From: G963556115 sp963678205
GTDB lineage: Bacteria; Planctomycetota; SZUA-567
DNA: 64,000 nt
NCBI GenBank assembly: GCA_963678205.1
Contig: OY782760.1
Coordinates: 1,302,001-1,366,000 of the forward strand
Reading direction: 5' to 3'
Below, one piece after another: positions 26,418-36,293 of this stretch; positions within the stretch are counted from its first letter, which is position 1; each line of letters begins with the position of its first letter. The notes below the pieces were generated by a model. That model was not told where the DNA came from and ran no database searches. It was given only the letters and a program-made list of their open reading frames with translations. The position numbers and the translations under genes were made by a program.

Positions 26418-27158
26418 ATGAAAAATGCCAACGAAAAAATGGGGAAAAGACTAGGGTATTTGAGAGACATAAAATTTGGTAAAATGCATGGTTCAAAGAC
26501 TCTGTGTGCTCAGGAACTTGGTATCTCTACTGGATATTGGGGAGATATTGAGAGAGGGAGGAAAAAAATTGGTATTGATCTGATCCAAAAGCTGGCAAGC
26601 TTTTTTGATACTGATTGTGAATGGCTTATTACAGGGAAAAGCCATAATGTATTTTTTCTCGTTCAATATTATACAGAAAAATATAGAGAAGATACGGCTT
26701 GGTATAAGAATCTAGTCTTTTTTATTGAGCTAGCTGTAAAGTGGAGAAGTAAAAAGAACAATAAGTTCTTTCAGGCGGCTGCAATGACTTTGAAGTGCAA
26801 GCAAGATGCAGCTCTCTGGGAAGAAGTAGAAGACCTGTTCAATGATTCTGCATCTATTGATAGTCTTATAGATTTGCTATCTGATAAAGATGAAGGTAAG
26901 AGTGCGAGAAACAAACTAGGTAGAGTTATTAAAGGTATTATTCAGAGTGTTGAAGAAGATTTGATTGATGTTGAGTCAGAAAGTACAAAGGATCTTCCTT
27001 CGGTAATATCTGCCAGTGGAGCTGACATGGATAGTGATTCTATAATCAAACTTCTTGAAGAGAAGGTTATGGAATTAGAAGAAAATATAGTCGGACTTAA
27101 GAAAGAATTGCGTAGTGAAAAAGCAAAGGTAACCAGACTAAAAAAGAAGTTGGCGTAA
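26418..27158 (+). CDS. XRE-type DNA-binding protein with C-terminal coiled coil
   Basis: A 246-residue protein. Residues ~8-72 form a helix-turn-helix of the XRE/lambda-repressor type (GSKTLCAQELGISTGYWGDIERGRKK). The middle (75-170) is helical without a family I recognise. The last ~40 residues (IIKLLEEKVMELEENIVGLK ... LKKKLA) have a heptad pattern typical of a coiled coil, probably for oligomerisation. ATG 26418 with a modest SD (GAGGA). It lies 2 kb before the prophage remnant and could be its old repressor, but it lacks a LexA-type cleavage domain and an AIM24-like host gene stands between. Role open. Confidence 0.75.
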   Translation: MKNANEKMGKRLGYLRDIKFGKMHGSKTLCAQELGISTGYWGDIERGRKKIGIDLIQKLASFFDTDCEWLITGKSHNVFFLVQYYTEKYREDTAWYKNLVFFIELAVKWRSKKNNKFFQAAAMTLKCKQDAALWEEVEDLFNDSASIDSLIDLLSDKDEGKSARNKLGRVIKGIIQSVEEDLIDVESESTKDLPSVISASGADMDSDSIIKLLEEKVMELEENIVGLKKELRSEKAKVTRLKKKLA

Positions 27159-27211
27159 CTTTGCGATCTTTAACTGCAGCAATTTGGGTGCGAGTATAAA
27201 GGAGATGAATT

Positions 27212-28009
27212 ATGCTGTCACATAAAGTTGATTATGAGATTCTGGGTGGTGATATGCAAATAGTGGAGGTTGAGCTTGACCCTAATGAGACAGTTGTTGC
27301 AGAAGCTGGAGCGATGAACTATATGGAGGACGGGATAACCTTTGAGGCGCATATGGGAGATGGAAGTGATCCAAACTCAGGACTTGTGAGCAAACTTTTT
27401 GGGGTTGGTAAGCGACTGCTGGGTGGTGAAGGTATCTTTATGACTCATTTTACCAATCTCGGCAGTGGGAAGAAACGAGTTGCTTTTGCTGCTCCTTATC
27501 CAGGGAAGATTGTGCCGGTAGATCTGAGCAATACCGGGGGCGTGCTGATGTGTCAGAAAGATGCATTTCTTGCTGCTGCTTTGGGTACAAATATAAGTAT
27601 AGCTTTTACTAAGTCATTTGGGGCAGGGTTCTTTGGCGGTACTGGTTTTATACTTGAAAAATTATTGGGTGATGGGATGGTCTTCTTTCATGCTGGAGGG
27701 ACTGTGGTTCGCAAAGAGCTTAGAGGTGAGACTCTGAGAGTTGATACTGGCTGTTTGGCAGCGTTTGCTGGTGATATTAATTATGATATTCAGAGAGCTG
27801 GAGGTCTCAAATCAATGTTCTTTGGTGGAGAGGGGCTATTTTTGGCAACTCTTTCTGGCTATGGCACTGTTTGGCTTCAGAGCCTGCCATTCTCAAGACT
27901 TGCTGATAGGATAATTGCGTCTGCTCCCGCAGCTGGTGGTAAGCGTAAAGGGGAGGGCAGCATACTTGGTTCTATTGGTGGTATTATTGATGGTGATAAT
28001 GATTTTTAG
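27212..28009 (+). CDS. AIM24/TIGR00266 family protein
   Basis: A 265-residue beta-rich protein of the AIM24-like family (TIGR00266). Characteristic pieces: DYEILGGDMQIVEVELDPNE, VVAEAGAMNYMEDGI, GGEGIFMTHF, PYPGKIVPVDL, DAFLAAALGTNI and GDGMVFFHAGG. Bacterial members are of unknown function. It has a strong SD (AAGGAGATGAATT, then ATG 27212) and a terminator behind it. The C-terminal Gly-rich tail is normal for the family. Confidence 0.9.
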   Translation: MLSHKVDYEILGGDMQIVEVELDPNETVVAEAGAMNYMEDGITFEAHMGDGSDPNSGLVSKLFGVGKRLLGGEGIFMTHFTNLGSGKKRVAFAAPYPGKIVPVDLSNTGGVLMCQKDAFLAAALGTNISIAFTKSFGAGFFGGTGFILEKLLGDGMVFFHAGGTVVRKELRGETLRVDTGCLAAFAGDINYDIQRAGGLKSMFFGGEGLFLATLSGYGTVWLQSLPFSRLADRIIASAPAAGGKRKGEGSILGSIGGIIDGDNDF

Positions 28010-28073
28010 GATTTTGTGAAGTGTCGGGTAGATAATTTTAGTTGTGTGTGATTAGTTTATTAGTTGTTTTTTT

Positions 28074-28104
28074 AAAAAATCGTCAGTTTTGGGCGATTTT
28101 TTTT
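28074..28104 (+). terminator. Rho-independent terminator after the AIM24-like gene
   Basis: AAAAAATCGTC pairs with GGCGATTTTTT (11 bp with one G-U, loop 7 nt) and runs into more T. From here to 28379 there is no gene; this may hold the left boundary of the prophage remnant, but I found no att repeat. Confidence 0.8.
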
Positions 28105-28379
28105 GTGTTTATGGGCGATGTGTGCTTATAGGCGTAATTTGTTGTGTCTATTGTATTTGGATTATTTATCTTGCTAGTAAAACAACTGTAGTGGGCGCGG
28201 CATAAGGTTGGGTTGCTTGTAAATTTCGCCATATTACGTAATAATTGTATTGACTATATGTGTGTGGTGGGGTATAGTAATAAGTGGTGGTGGAATATAT
28301 TGTGGTAGTTAAATTTGGCTTTTTTGTTTTAGTGATGAATAAATTTTTATGAGTTGATTGACTAATTGGAAGGAAAATT

Positions 28380-29437
28380 ATGACAGCATTAACTGTGACT
28401 CCTAATACCATTGCGTGGCTGGAAGAAAGGAAGAAACACATCGGGGCTTCAGATGCGCCAGCGATCTTGGGCTTACTCCGAATTGGAGAACGGCAAGAGA
28501 TGTGGCAAAAGAAAAGCTTGATAGAGAAGTACAGCAGATGGATGGTGAGAATAAGTATTTCAACCGTGGGCACATATTGGAGCCGTTAGTAAAACGTATG
28601 TATATTGACCAGACAGGAAATGAAATATTTGCTGCACCGATGTACCAGCATAAAAACTATTCGTGGATGTCTGCGACTCCAGATGGCTGGATAATTGGGG
28701 AGGACTTTGAAGCTTTGCTGGAATGTAAAACTCCGAATGTTTATGCAAAGGATGAGTGGAGTGATTACAGTAATGATGATGAAAAGTATGATGTCGTGCC
28801 TATGAAATATTGGGTGCAGGTACAGCATCAAATGGCTGTAACTGATCAGCATAGGGTATTTGTTGCGGTAGTATTTGCCAGTGAAGATGTGTTTGATATC
28901 TTTGTGGCAATGTTGGAGGATGGGAGAGAGTTGGAAGAGGTGTGTGCTCTGGCTAAAAGAACTGTTGACTTTAGGATAATTGAAGTGAAGCGTGATGACG
29001 AGTTTATTAAAAAACTTATAAGGATCGAGAGCGAGTTTTGGAATGATATTGAGGATGGGGTCTTGCCGAGTGAACTTAAGTATATTAATGATAGCGGTAT
29101 GCTGAGGGTTGCTAGCTATGATGAAGAGTGCTTATTAACAGATCTTAAGACATCGTATCTACAGAAGTTACTGGCTGAGGAGGATTTTGAAGAATGTGCT
29201 AGAAGAGTTAAAGAGGCTATCGGGAGTGATGCAGGGATTTACAGTGAGTTTCTTGGAAAAGTTACCTATAAAAAGAGTAAGCCTGTGAAAAAGATAGAGT
29301 GGAAGGAGATGGCACAAGATTTGTTGGCGAAGTATACAGCTTTAGATGAGCAGGAAATAATATTAAAGAAATACTCATGTAAATCAGACAAAGGAAGAAG
29401 GCTTACATTCCCATTTAAATACTGGAAGTTGAACTAA
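28380..29437 (+). pseudogene. YqaJ-type viral exonuclease, frameshifted
   Basis: The frame from ATG 28380 (SD GGAAGGA) gives MTALTVTPNTIAWLEERKKH and IGASDAPAILGL, the YqaJ recombinase N-terminus. At about 28468-28472 the coding frame moves by -1 and continues as TPNWRTARDV ... GHILEPLVKRMY, then SATPDGWI, ALLECKTPN and VQVQHQMAV, the nuclease core with the acidic and Q-x-Q-H-Q-M active-site motifs. One missing base explains it; no X-XXY-YYZ slippery site is visible. Such exonucleases process phage DNA ends for recombination. The gene opens the prophage remnant. It could be a sequencing error, but the neighbourhood shows other damage. Confidence 0.85.
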
Positions 29438-29788
29438 GGGTGGTAGGTGCTTTACTAAAATTAATTCAGAAATTTAAAGAGAGGGATTGATTATCTTATG
29501 GCTGTGGAATAGCGATCAAATTATAACTATAGTGGTGATATTGCTGGCAGTTTAATTTGAAGAGTAAGAAAAATTATCAAAGAAGTATTCATGTAGTGGG
29601 ACATAGGGAGAGGGCTGGCATTACAGTTCAAATATTGGAAGTTTAACTAAGGTGGCAGGTGCTTTGAGAAAATTATTTTAAAAGTGTGGAGGAAGTTATG
29701 GGACTTATTATGCCTGAAGAGTCGAAACCAGATTATAACGCTAGTAGTGATGTAGCTGGGAGTTTTAATGCCAGTACTAATAATTCCG
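29365..29788 (+). repeat. Diverged ~212-bp tandem duplication
   Basis: The end of the exonuclease gene plus the start of the next gene occur twice, offset by ~212 bp. The first copy spans about 29365-29576 and the second 29577-29788. Shared marks: KKYSC...FKYWK(L/F)N at the exonuclease end, then AACTAAGG(G)TGG(T/C)AGGTGCTTT, then a reading close to SNYNYSGDIAGS / DYNASSDVAGS. The exonuclease end is intact in copy 1, and the following gene's start is intact in copy 2. Confidence 0.75.
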
Positions 29789-31641
29789 GGCAGGTCGCTG
29801 GATTTGGCACTGGTAGTGGGATTGATCGAGAGCTTGGTGAAGAAGCATCTGGAGTAGAGGATACAATCTACCCGACAAGAATGACTGGAATAAGTGCTAG
29901 TATTGATAAGAGTGGTCAGGAGCTAGGAGTGCTCAAGAAACTCAATAGTTATGATCAATTGCAGAGTAATTTGTCGTCTGAATATAACCTTGTAACACAG
30001 AAAATTCAGGATAGTGAGAGTTTGAACGCAAGTTGGGATACTTATGAGAATAGTGCGATTGAAATTCATAAGGAGTACTTGAAGGATGAACGTGGCAAAG
30101 AGACCGCAAAGCTATTTGGACAGAGCTTTGCTGAGCCTTTATCTTTACAACATGATAAATTTGAGAGAATGATGGCTACAGTGATTGCAAGTGAAGAAAA
30201 AAATGAAATCAGGAAGATGACTGATAATGCGCTGAGGAAGTTAGCTGATATAGGAGATAATGAAGAGAAATAGAATAAGTATATAGATGATGCCTTTAAT
30301 CAGGCGTGTGAAGAGGCATATTTGTTTGGAATAGAGGATGAGGTAGCGATAACCGGGTATGCTAAGAAGAGATTAGTTTCAGCGGTCGAGCGAGTACTTT
30401 TAATTGAAAGTGATTTGATCAATGGTTTTAACTTTACTCCATTGTCCTGTGGAGAGTATTACCTTGATCAGAATGAAAAAGGAGAGGTGGATACGCTTTT
30501 AAGAAAGATTTTTTATACGCCACGGCAGATGCTGGAGAAATTTGACAGGGCTGAATTACCAGAGAGTGTGATCGACGCGTATGAACGCTCTGAGGTAGAT
30601 AGGAAGTTCGAAGTTTTAAATTTGATAAAGCCAAATCCTATGTATTCAGACGGGATGCAAGGGACACCGTTAATGGCATATGAGGATATATACATTATCA
30701 GGGGTGCAGGAGCTGCTACTCAGCTCATAAAGCGCAACGGCTTTGAAACCAAACCGTTCGTTGCTCCGCGCTGGGAAAAGATGAGTGGCTCGGTGTATGG
30801 GCATTCACCAGCTAGAACCGCGCTTGCTGATGTTAAGACCCTGTATGAAATTGATAAGCAGAACCTTACTTCACTCAAGAAGAATGCTGCACCTCCAGTA
30901 ACGGTAAAAGGCAATATGAAGAATTCATTGATAGATCTCTCACCAAATGGTGTGACTTATGTACCGGCAATGAATGCAGATGCGGGAGTGTCACCAATAT
31001 TTCAGCCTCAGAACTCATATCAGATGACTGAAACCAAGCTTGAAAAACTTCAACAAAGTATTAGGGAAGTATTTTATAATGATCTTTTTATGCCAATATT
31101 GCAGAGAGATAAGAGTATGTCTGCAACCGAAATCAACTCGATAAATGCAGAAAAAATGGGGAATATTACCCCTGTTGTTGAATTGCTTGAGAAAGAGGCT
31201 TTGGATCATATCTTTACCCGTTGCTTTGATATTCTTATAAAGCTGGGTAATGTAATAGCTCCTACTCCACAGGGTATGGCTGGGCTTGAGATAAAGATAG
31301 ATTATATCTCTGTGTTGGCTCAGGCACAGAAATTGAGCGAACTTGCAACAATAGAACAATTTGTGGGATTTGCTGGAACTTGTGCACAGCAGAATCAGCA
31401 GGTGTTAGATATCATTAATATGGATAAGCTGGTTCAGAAGTATGGAATGGTGCTATCAGTTGATAGTGAGTTAATGAATTCTGAAGAAGAAATAAGTAGG
31501 ATTAGACAGCAACGTGAGGAATTGCTCAAACAGCAGACTATGGAACAAAAACTTGAAAATTTTACTGCTCCATTATTGGAGAAGGTATCTGGAGGTGATA
31601 TTAATAGTATTGTGAATAAGATTGTTGGTGCTGTTAACTAG
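29698..31641 (+). pseudogene. Chimeric phage gene: virion protein start fused to portal protein
   Basis: One frame runs from ATG 29698 (SD GGAGGA) to 31641 with a single in-frame TAG at 30271-30273. Residues 1 to ~235 are Asn/Ser-rich then helical, resembling an internal virion protein (LQHDKFERMMATVIASEEKNE; NKYIDDAFNQACEEAYLFGI). From ~30420 on it is a podovirus portal (head-tail connector family): FTPLSCGEYYLDQNEKGEVDT, RKIFYTPRQMLEKF, KFEVLNLIKPNP, PFVAPRWEKMSGSVYGHSPARTAL, MSATEINSINAEKMG and LAQAQKLSELATIEQF. The portal's first ~130 residues are missing. A deletion probably joined two genes. As it stands it should not give a working portal. Confidence 0.8.
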
Positions 31642-31713
31642 TGGTTGTGTGATGATTTGTCTGGTTGGAATATGTAGAATAATGTACGTTAGTTAATTAT
31701 AGGGAGGGATGAT

Positions 31714-32289
31714 ATGAATTTTACAGCCAGTCGATATGCAAATGATATGTATATTGAGCGTATTAGATTGAACCCTGAAGTTGATGATCTTCTGGATTGG
31801 CTTGAGGTATACCCGCAGGAACCTGAATATGAAATGAGAAACCGAGTGGTTGAGTCATTGATGCAGCATTTACAGTTACTTAAGAAGAAGATAAGTAGTG
31901 TGAGAAAGATAATCCGAAAAGTCAGGAACTTGCTTAGCAGCAGTGTGCCATCTGTAAAAATTGAGAGGTATATTAGAGGTAGAATAGGAGTTGATGGATT
32001 ATCTACTGTGATGCTTGATGTTGGGAATATTAGGGATTTTATGGCGTATAAATCTTCGGGAGTAGAAGTGGAGTTAGAGGCTCTTGGTATTAATTATAAT
32101 TGCCTTACACAAAAGAGCAGGGTTAAGAGGTGTGTTGAATTACGTCTTGAGAGACTACTCTCTTCTGAGGTAGGAATTGAGTTGTTGGAGTATATAACTC
32201 TTGAGAAAGTATGTATTTCTGATAAGTATTCTCTAGAGGAGATAGAGAGTTGCATTAGTAATATGTTCTGCTCTCAGCCAGTATTCTGA
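31714..32289 (+). CDS. Hypothetical protein in prophage remnant
   Basis: 191 residues, ATG 31714 with a good SD (AGGGAGGGATGAT). I do not recognise it. It is helical and charged (N-terminal RYANDMYIERIRLNPEVDDLLDWLEVYPQEPEYE; central LKKKISSVRKIIRKVRNLL), with no signal peptide or membrane segment. The sequence is not phage-typical in an obvious way. It follows the broken portal gene by 72 bp and ends at a strong bidirectional terminator, beyond which a host-type chemoreceptor gene faces it. It might be a regulator or a moron gene. Confidence 0.6.
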   Translation: MNFTASRYANDMYIERIRLNPEVDDLLDWLEVYPQEPEYEMRNRVVESLMQHLQLLKKKISSVRKIIRKVRNLLSSSVPSVKIERYIRGRIGVDGLSTVMLDVGNIRDFMAYKSSGVEVELEALGINYNCLTQKSRVKRCVELRLERLLSSEVGIELLEYITLEKVCISDKYSLEEIESCISNMFCSQPVF

Positions 32290-32312
32290 ATTAAAGGATC
32301 TAGTATATTCAT

Positions 32313-32341
32313 AAAGGTCTCTACCTGAGGTAGAGACCTTT
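32313..32341. terminator. Bidirectional terminator, phage gene / chemoreceptor gene
   Basis: Perfect 13-bp stem (32313-32325 / 32329-32341), loop TGA, then ACTTTTTCT on the plus side. It sits between convergent genes. Confidence 0.85.
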
Positions 32342-32377
32342 ACTTTTTCTCGTGTTTTGTTTATGAGTTCTGGGCGA

Positions 32378-34951
32378 CTAACCCCAGTCATCATCTAGAG
32401 GTATCTGTTTATGTTTATCTAGTTCTTCTAAGCCAGAAAAGCTTAATTGCGCTGTTTCAGTACTCTGCAGATATTCAGCCTTTTGTTCCTGTTGGTCGTC
32501 ATTGGTTTGTTCATCACTGGCAAAGTTTTCTTCGCTAGTCATAAGAGTAAAGTTTTCTGTAAGTTTTTGAAGTGTGCTGGCGTGGTAATTTAGCACTTGT
32601 GAGGAGCTGGCTGTCTCTTCTGCATTTGCAGCATTATGCTGGGTTATTTCATCGACCTGAGCTAGGCTCTTGTTTATCTGGGTGATGCCTGCAGCCTGAT
32701 CTGTTGAAGCGTCGGCAACTTCACTTGAAAGAGTTGTAACTTGTTTGGTATATTTTACTATCTCTGAAAGTACTTCTGCTGTATTACCGGCCATGTTGTT
32801 GCCAGCAGTGATCTCACTGACAACATTATCTATGAGAGAACCTGTTTCTCCGGCAGCTTTGGCACTTCTTGCTGCGAGTTTACGAACTTCTTCTGCTACA
32901 ACAGCAAAGCCTTTGCCGTGAACTCCTGCTCTTGCTGCTTCAACCGCTGCGTTGAGGGCTAATAAATTGGTTTGGAAAGCGATATCATCAATAGTCTTGA
33001 TGATCTTGGTAATTTCGCTTGTGGCGCTATTTATTTGTTGCATCTTGCTTACCAGATCGCTCATCTTTTCTGTACCTGAGTTACCAGCTGTGTTTGACTC
33101 GTTTGAGAGATCGCGAGCCTGTGTTGATCCTGCTGCGTTCTGATTAACTTTACTGCTCATGTCTTGCAATGCTGAGCTTATTTCCTCCAGATTTGCTGCC
33201 TGCTTGGTGGCACCGTCAGCAAGTTCTTTGCTCTGTCCTTCAAGGTGCTGTGAATTCTTTGCTACTTCGGCAACAGTAGATGAAACTTTATTAAGAACAT
33301 CGTTTACTTGGTTTATAACAGTGTTAGTTGCATCGATACACTTGGCAAAGTTGCTCAGCATTTTAGCACCTTCTTTGCTCATTTGACCGATCTCATCTTT
33401 GCGTTTAGAGAGTTTTGATAATGTTTCTGTTTCTTCTCCTGAGATAACAATATTGCAGAATTCTGACCAGTCGCCAGTTGCAAGATTGTTCTGCATGAAT
33501 AATACTAGTTCATTTTGATAGGCACTGAGCTTTTCAAGGCGATGACGCATTTTATTGATAGGGCGAGTAATGTTTATTACTAAAATGATTGAGATTATTA
33601 TTGCAAAAACTATAGCAATACTGGTGACTGAATAAACAATGCTTAATGACATTGCTCCTGAATGATGCATTGATTCAATAGCAATGTCTATTCCCTCTCC
33701 TACTGATTTTACTTTGTTTGCTAGGAGTGTTTTTACACTCATGGTTATATCGTTAAGTTTCTTATTGGTCTCTTTTTCTATCTTAAGTTTGATATCTATC
33801 CACGTTAATACTTTTTGTTCATATAACTTTATTATATTTATAAGTGTGTCAGCTGTAGCAATATCTTCATTACTTTTACAGATAGATTTTAATCCTTCTG
33901 CTTGAGTCTTAAGAGATTTAAATATTTTATTTAGTTGTTTAAATGATTTTTCATCTTCTTTTAGCAGATACTTATTTATTGCATTTTTCATGCGAGGTAC
34001 ATCGCTCTTTATATCTGCGAGCTTATCGAGAATTTTTGTGTTGTCAATTTTAAGGTTGCTCCAATGTGTTGTAATTAGTTTTAGGAGCTTTCTAATAGTT
34101 CTCTCTTGTTTTAAAATTTGGTTTTTTATCATTATCCGATTGGAGTTTTTAGTGATCTCTGCAGTCTCACTCTCTTCATTTGCAAAAAATCTGCTGATCA
34201 ATACAGAGTATTCATTGAGAGTTTCGCCAAATTTTCTGGCACTATCTAGTTTTTCATTGTCTTGAATTAAATTATAAACAACGTCTAGTTTTTCACTTAT
34301 GATATTACTGAATGGCTTTATCTCTTCTGGTGTGTCCAGATATAGTGCTGGATTGGTAAATCCACTGCTGGTGAGAAGGCGCATATTCAGTGTAGCGATA
34401 TTGATCTCTTTTAGTACATCCAGAATTACTCTAGTGTCGTTTGTCAAGTAGGTCTTGTCTTCGCAAAACATAGTTATTATTGAATTTATCTTTTTGTAAT
34501 TTTCTTTTATTTTATCGTCAAGTTCATTCTTTTGATTCAGTTCTTCAGCTAGTAGCTCAATATTGCTTTCGTATTCCTGGACACTTGCTTTTACTTTATT
34601 AGCTTCTGTTATGCGTTGCTTTATAATTGTGGTTTCTGACCGATTTTTGAGTATATCAAGTTCTTTATCAATTAATCTCGTAATTTGAGCAGTCTTTTTT
34701 AGTGTTGCTTCTCTGTATTTATTACGTTTTTCAACAGTATCTGCGTATAAAAAATCCTTCTGTAGAGAGTTTGACTCCAGTGATGCGCAGGATTGGGCAT
34801 TTGTGCCAATTAGTAAAGGTATACTTGTTGAGTGTATGTCATCAATTTCAGTATTTATTGTTTTGAATCCAAGAACTGCTGCTACTGCTACAAGTAGAAT
34901 AAGAAATAGAACTGTAATGAATCCACTGGATAGTTTTTGGGATATTTTCAT
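32378..34951 (-). CDS. Methyl-accepting chemotaxis protein, large periplasmic sensor
   Basis: 857 residues from ATG 34951 (SD AGAGGT; the TTG two codons upstream is less likely). TM1 at ~10-30 (FITVLFLILLVAVAAVLGF), then a ~395-residue all-helical periplasmic domain of double-four-helix (HBM-like) size, TM2 at ~430-455, a HAMP linker, and a signalling domain with the hairpin tip IIKTIDDIAFQTNLLALNAAVEAARAG and VVAEEVRKLAARSAKAA. No CheR-tether NWETF-type pentapeptide ends the protein. It detects an unknown ligand and controls CheA. Its place, on the opposite strand in the middle of phage structural genes, is odd: it looks intact and host-like. Confidence 0.95.
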   Translation of the reverse strand: MKISQKLSSGFITVLFLILLVAVAAVLGFKTINTEIDDIHSTSIPLLIGTNAQSCASLESNSLQKDFLYADTVEKRNKYREATLKKTAQITRLIDKELDILKNRSETTIIKQRITEANKVKASVQEYESNIELLAEELNQKNELDDKIKENYKKINSIITMFCEDKTYLTNDTRVILDVLKEINIATLNMRLLTSSGFTNPALYLDTPEEIKPFSNIISEKLDVVYNLIQDNEKLDSARKFGETLNEYSVLISRFFANEESETAEITKNSNRIMIKNQILKQERTIRKLLKLITTHWSNLKIDNTKILDKLADIKSDVPRMKNAINKYLLKEDEKSFKQLNKIFKSLKTQAEGLKSICKSNEDIATADTLINIIKLYEQKVLTWIDIKLKIEKETNKKLNDITMSVKTLLANKVKSVGEGIDIAIESMHHSGAMSLSIVYSVTSIAIVFAIIISIILVINITRPINKMRHRLEKLSAYQNELVLFMQNNLATGDWSEFCNIVISGEETETLSKLSKRKDEIGQMSKEGAKMLSNFAKCIDATNTVINQVNDVLNKVSSTVAEVAKNSQHLEGQSKELADGATKQAANLEEISSALQDMSSKVNQNAAGSTQARDLSNESNTAGNSGTEKMSDLVSKMQQINSATSEITKIIKTIDDIAFQTNLLALNAAVEAARAGVHGKGFAVVAEEVRKLAARSAKAAGETGSLIDNVVSEITAGNNMAGNTAEVLSEIVKYTKQVTTLSSEVADASTDQAAGITQINKSLAQVDEITQHNAANAEETASSSQVLNYHASTLQKLTENFTLMTSEENFASDEQTNDDQQEQKAEYLQSTETAQLSFSGLEELDKHKQIPLDDDWG

Positions 34952-35893
34952 AATCAACCTCTTTGATTAAGTAAAACGCGCAAAATGTTTGAATGAAGTT
35001 GTTTCTTTGAATGCAATTTAGTTAAGTAACACTTGTTTTTTACTATACCACACAAATGTGTAGTTAGCAAATTAAAATTAATAAATTAATTTAATTTACT
35101 TCTATATAAGACTTTATACTGTAATGTAAATAAATTTTGTGGTTATATTCTTGTTTCAGGGTGTAAACAATAGAGGTCAAATTACTGTATGATTTTAATA
35201 TTTTTAAACTTTCCGGTGCTAGTAAATAATTTTTGTAATCACCAATTTAGTACTATATGATTTTACATAAAACTAATTGTGTTTTGGCTGTTAATATCAG
35301 ATTATTCTCTAAAAATTTACGTAAAATTGATCTAAAGCCAGCTTGTTTTTGCAATAAATAAGCTTTTTGGCGGTATTGTTGGGATGGGCGTATCTCTTTT
35401 GTAGTTGGGGGTTTATGACTGGTAATGTGGTTTGTTTGTGGATAAAATGTGGAATGTTCTGAAAAAGTTCTTGCTATTTATAAAATATGTGTATCATATT
35501 AAGTATGGTTTATCCGGATAAAGTTGGTTTGGCCGCAATGGCTTGTTGAATCTTATAGAGATCGATATGTAATCATACCCAAGACTGACTTATTCGGTTA
35601 TGTACTCAATACGATGTTAATGATTGGTACTAAGTAGTATTGTTATTTCCTTAATAATCAAATTTAACTTGAAGGCATTTATTGTAACCCCTGAGAATAT
35701 TCTCACAGGATTGGATTTGTTCGGCTTTAAAGTGCCTTTATGGTGTTGTGGCTTTGTTCTTTGTTTGGATATATTTTGTATCTTGAGGAATTGGCAACTG
35801 TTTTTATGAGTCTAATTTGAGAATGTTTAAGAATTTAATAATGTAAGCATGTTGGGTTAAATTTGTAATTGTTGAGCTTAGAAAGGATTGTAA
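34952..35893. other. Long spacer with possible gene remnant
   Basis: About 940 bp upstream of the chemoreceptor. 34970-35500 is AT-rich and featureless apart from probable chemoreceptor promoter elements that I cannot pin down. 35527-35809 contains protein-like pieces listed separately. Confidence 0.4.
35527..35809 (+). pseudogene. Possible remnant of a membrane-protein gene
   Basis: One frame (35527-35637) reads VWPQWLVESYRDRYVIIPKT then DLFGYVLNTMLMIGTK and a stop. The next frame (35624-35809) carries on with FNLKAFIVTPENILTGLDLF, a hydrophobic segment and ILRNWQLFL. Together they look like part of a helical membrane protein after a frameshift. There is no start or SD and I do not recognise a family, so this is tentative. 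Confidence 0.3.
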
Positions 35894-36235
35894 GTGGATA
35901 AAGTATTGAACTCAGATGATACTGAAGAGCTAGAAGAGTATAAGAAGGAACAATTCTGCAAGAACCGAGAGATTGAGAACCAAAATATAAGAAAGATGTT
36001 GTCTACTCCACCAGGGAAAGCTTATATCCTCAGGCAGCTCAAACGTTCTTTTCCTTTGGATGGCGGTTCTCTTTGTGCAAGTGAGCAAGGAACATTTTAT
36101 AATTTGGGGAAATTTGAAAGTTATCTGGAAATATTGTTGGATCTGAGGGAAGCATATTGGGATAAAGATGAAAATGAGCGGAGAGTGGTAGGAGAAATTT
36201 TACTTGGATGGTTTTTTGATTTGGATATCAGTTGA
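35894..36235 (+). CDS. Bbp19-like phage protein
   Basis: 113 residues, GTG start with SD AAAGGA. The pattern NIRKMLSTPPGKAYILRQLKRSFPL ... GTFYNLGKFESYLEILLDL matches the Bbp19-like family (Bordetella phage BPP-1 and relatives: a helical 'STP-G-R/K' block followed by 'F-NEG/LG-R-x-G-x-LL'). These small proteins lie next to scaffold and capsid genes in podoviruses, as here. The exact role is unknown. It marks where the phage structural module resumes after the chemoreceptor. Confidence 0.7.
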   Translation: MDKVLNSDDTEELEEYKKEQFCKNREIENQNIRKMLSTPPGKAYILRQLKRSFPLDGGSLCASEQGTFYNLGKFESYLEILLDLREAYWDKDENERRVVGEILLGWFFDLDIS

Positions 36236-36293
36236 CTCGGTGCTAATTATAAATATTTGATGTCGTATTAGAATAATATTGGAGAGTTTAATT

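Noticed and set aside
28415..29437. Start of the exonuclease at 28415
   Set aside because: The conserved N-terminus (IGASDAPAILGL) lies in the frame from 28380, so the 28415 start is an artefact of the frameshift.
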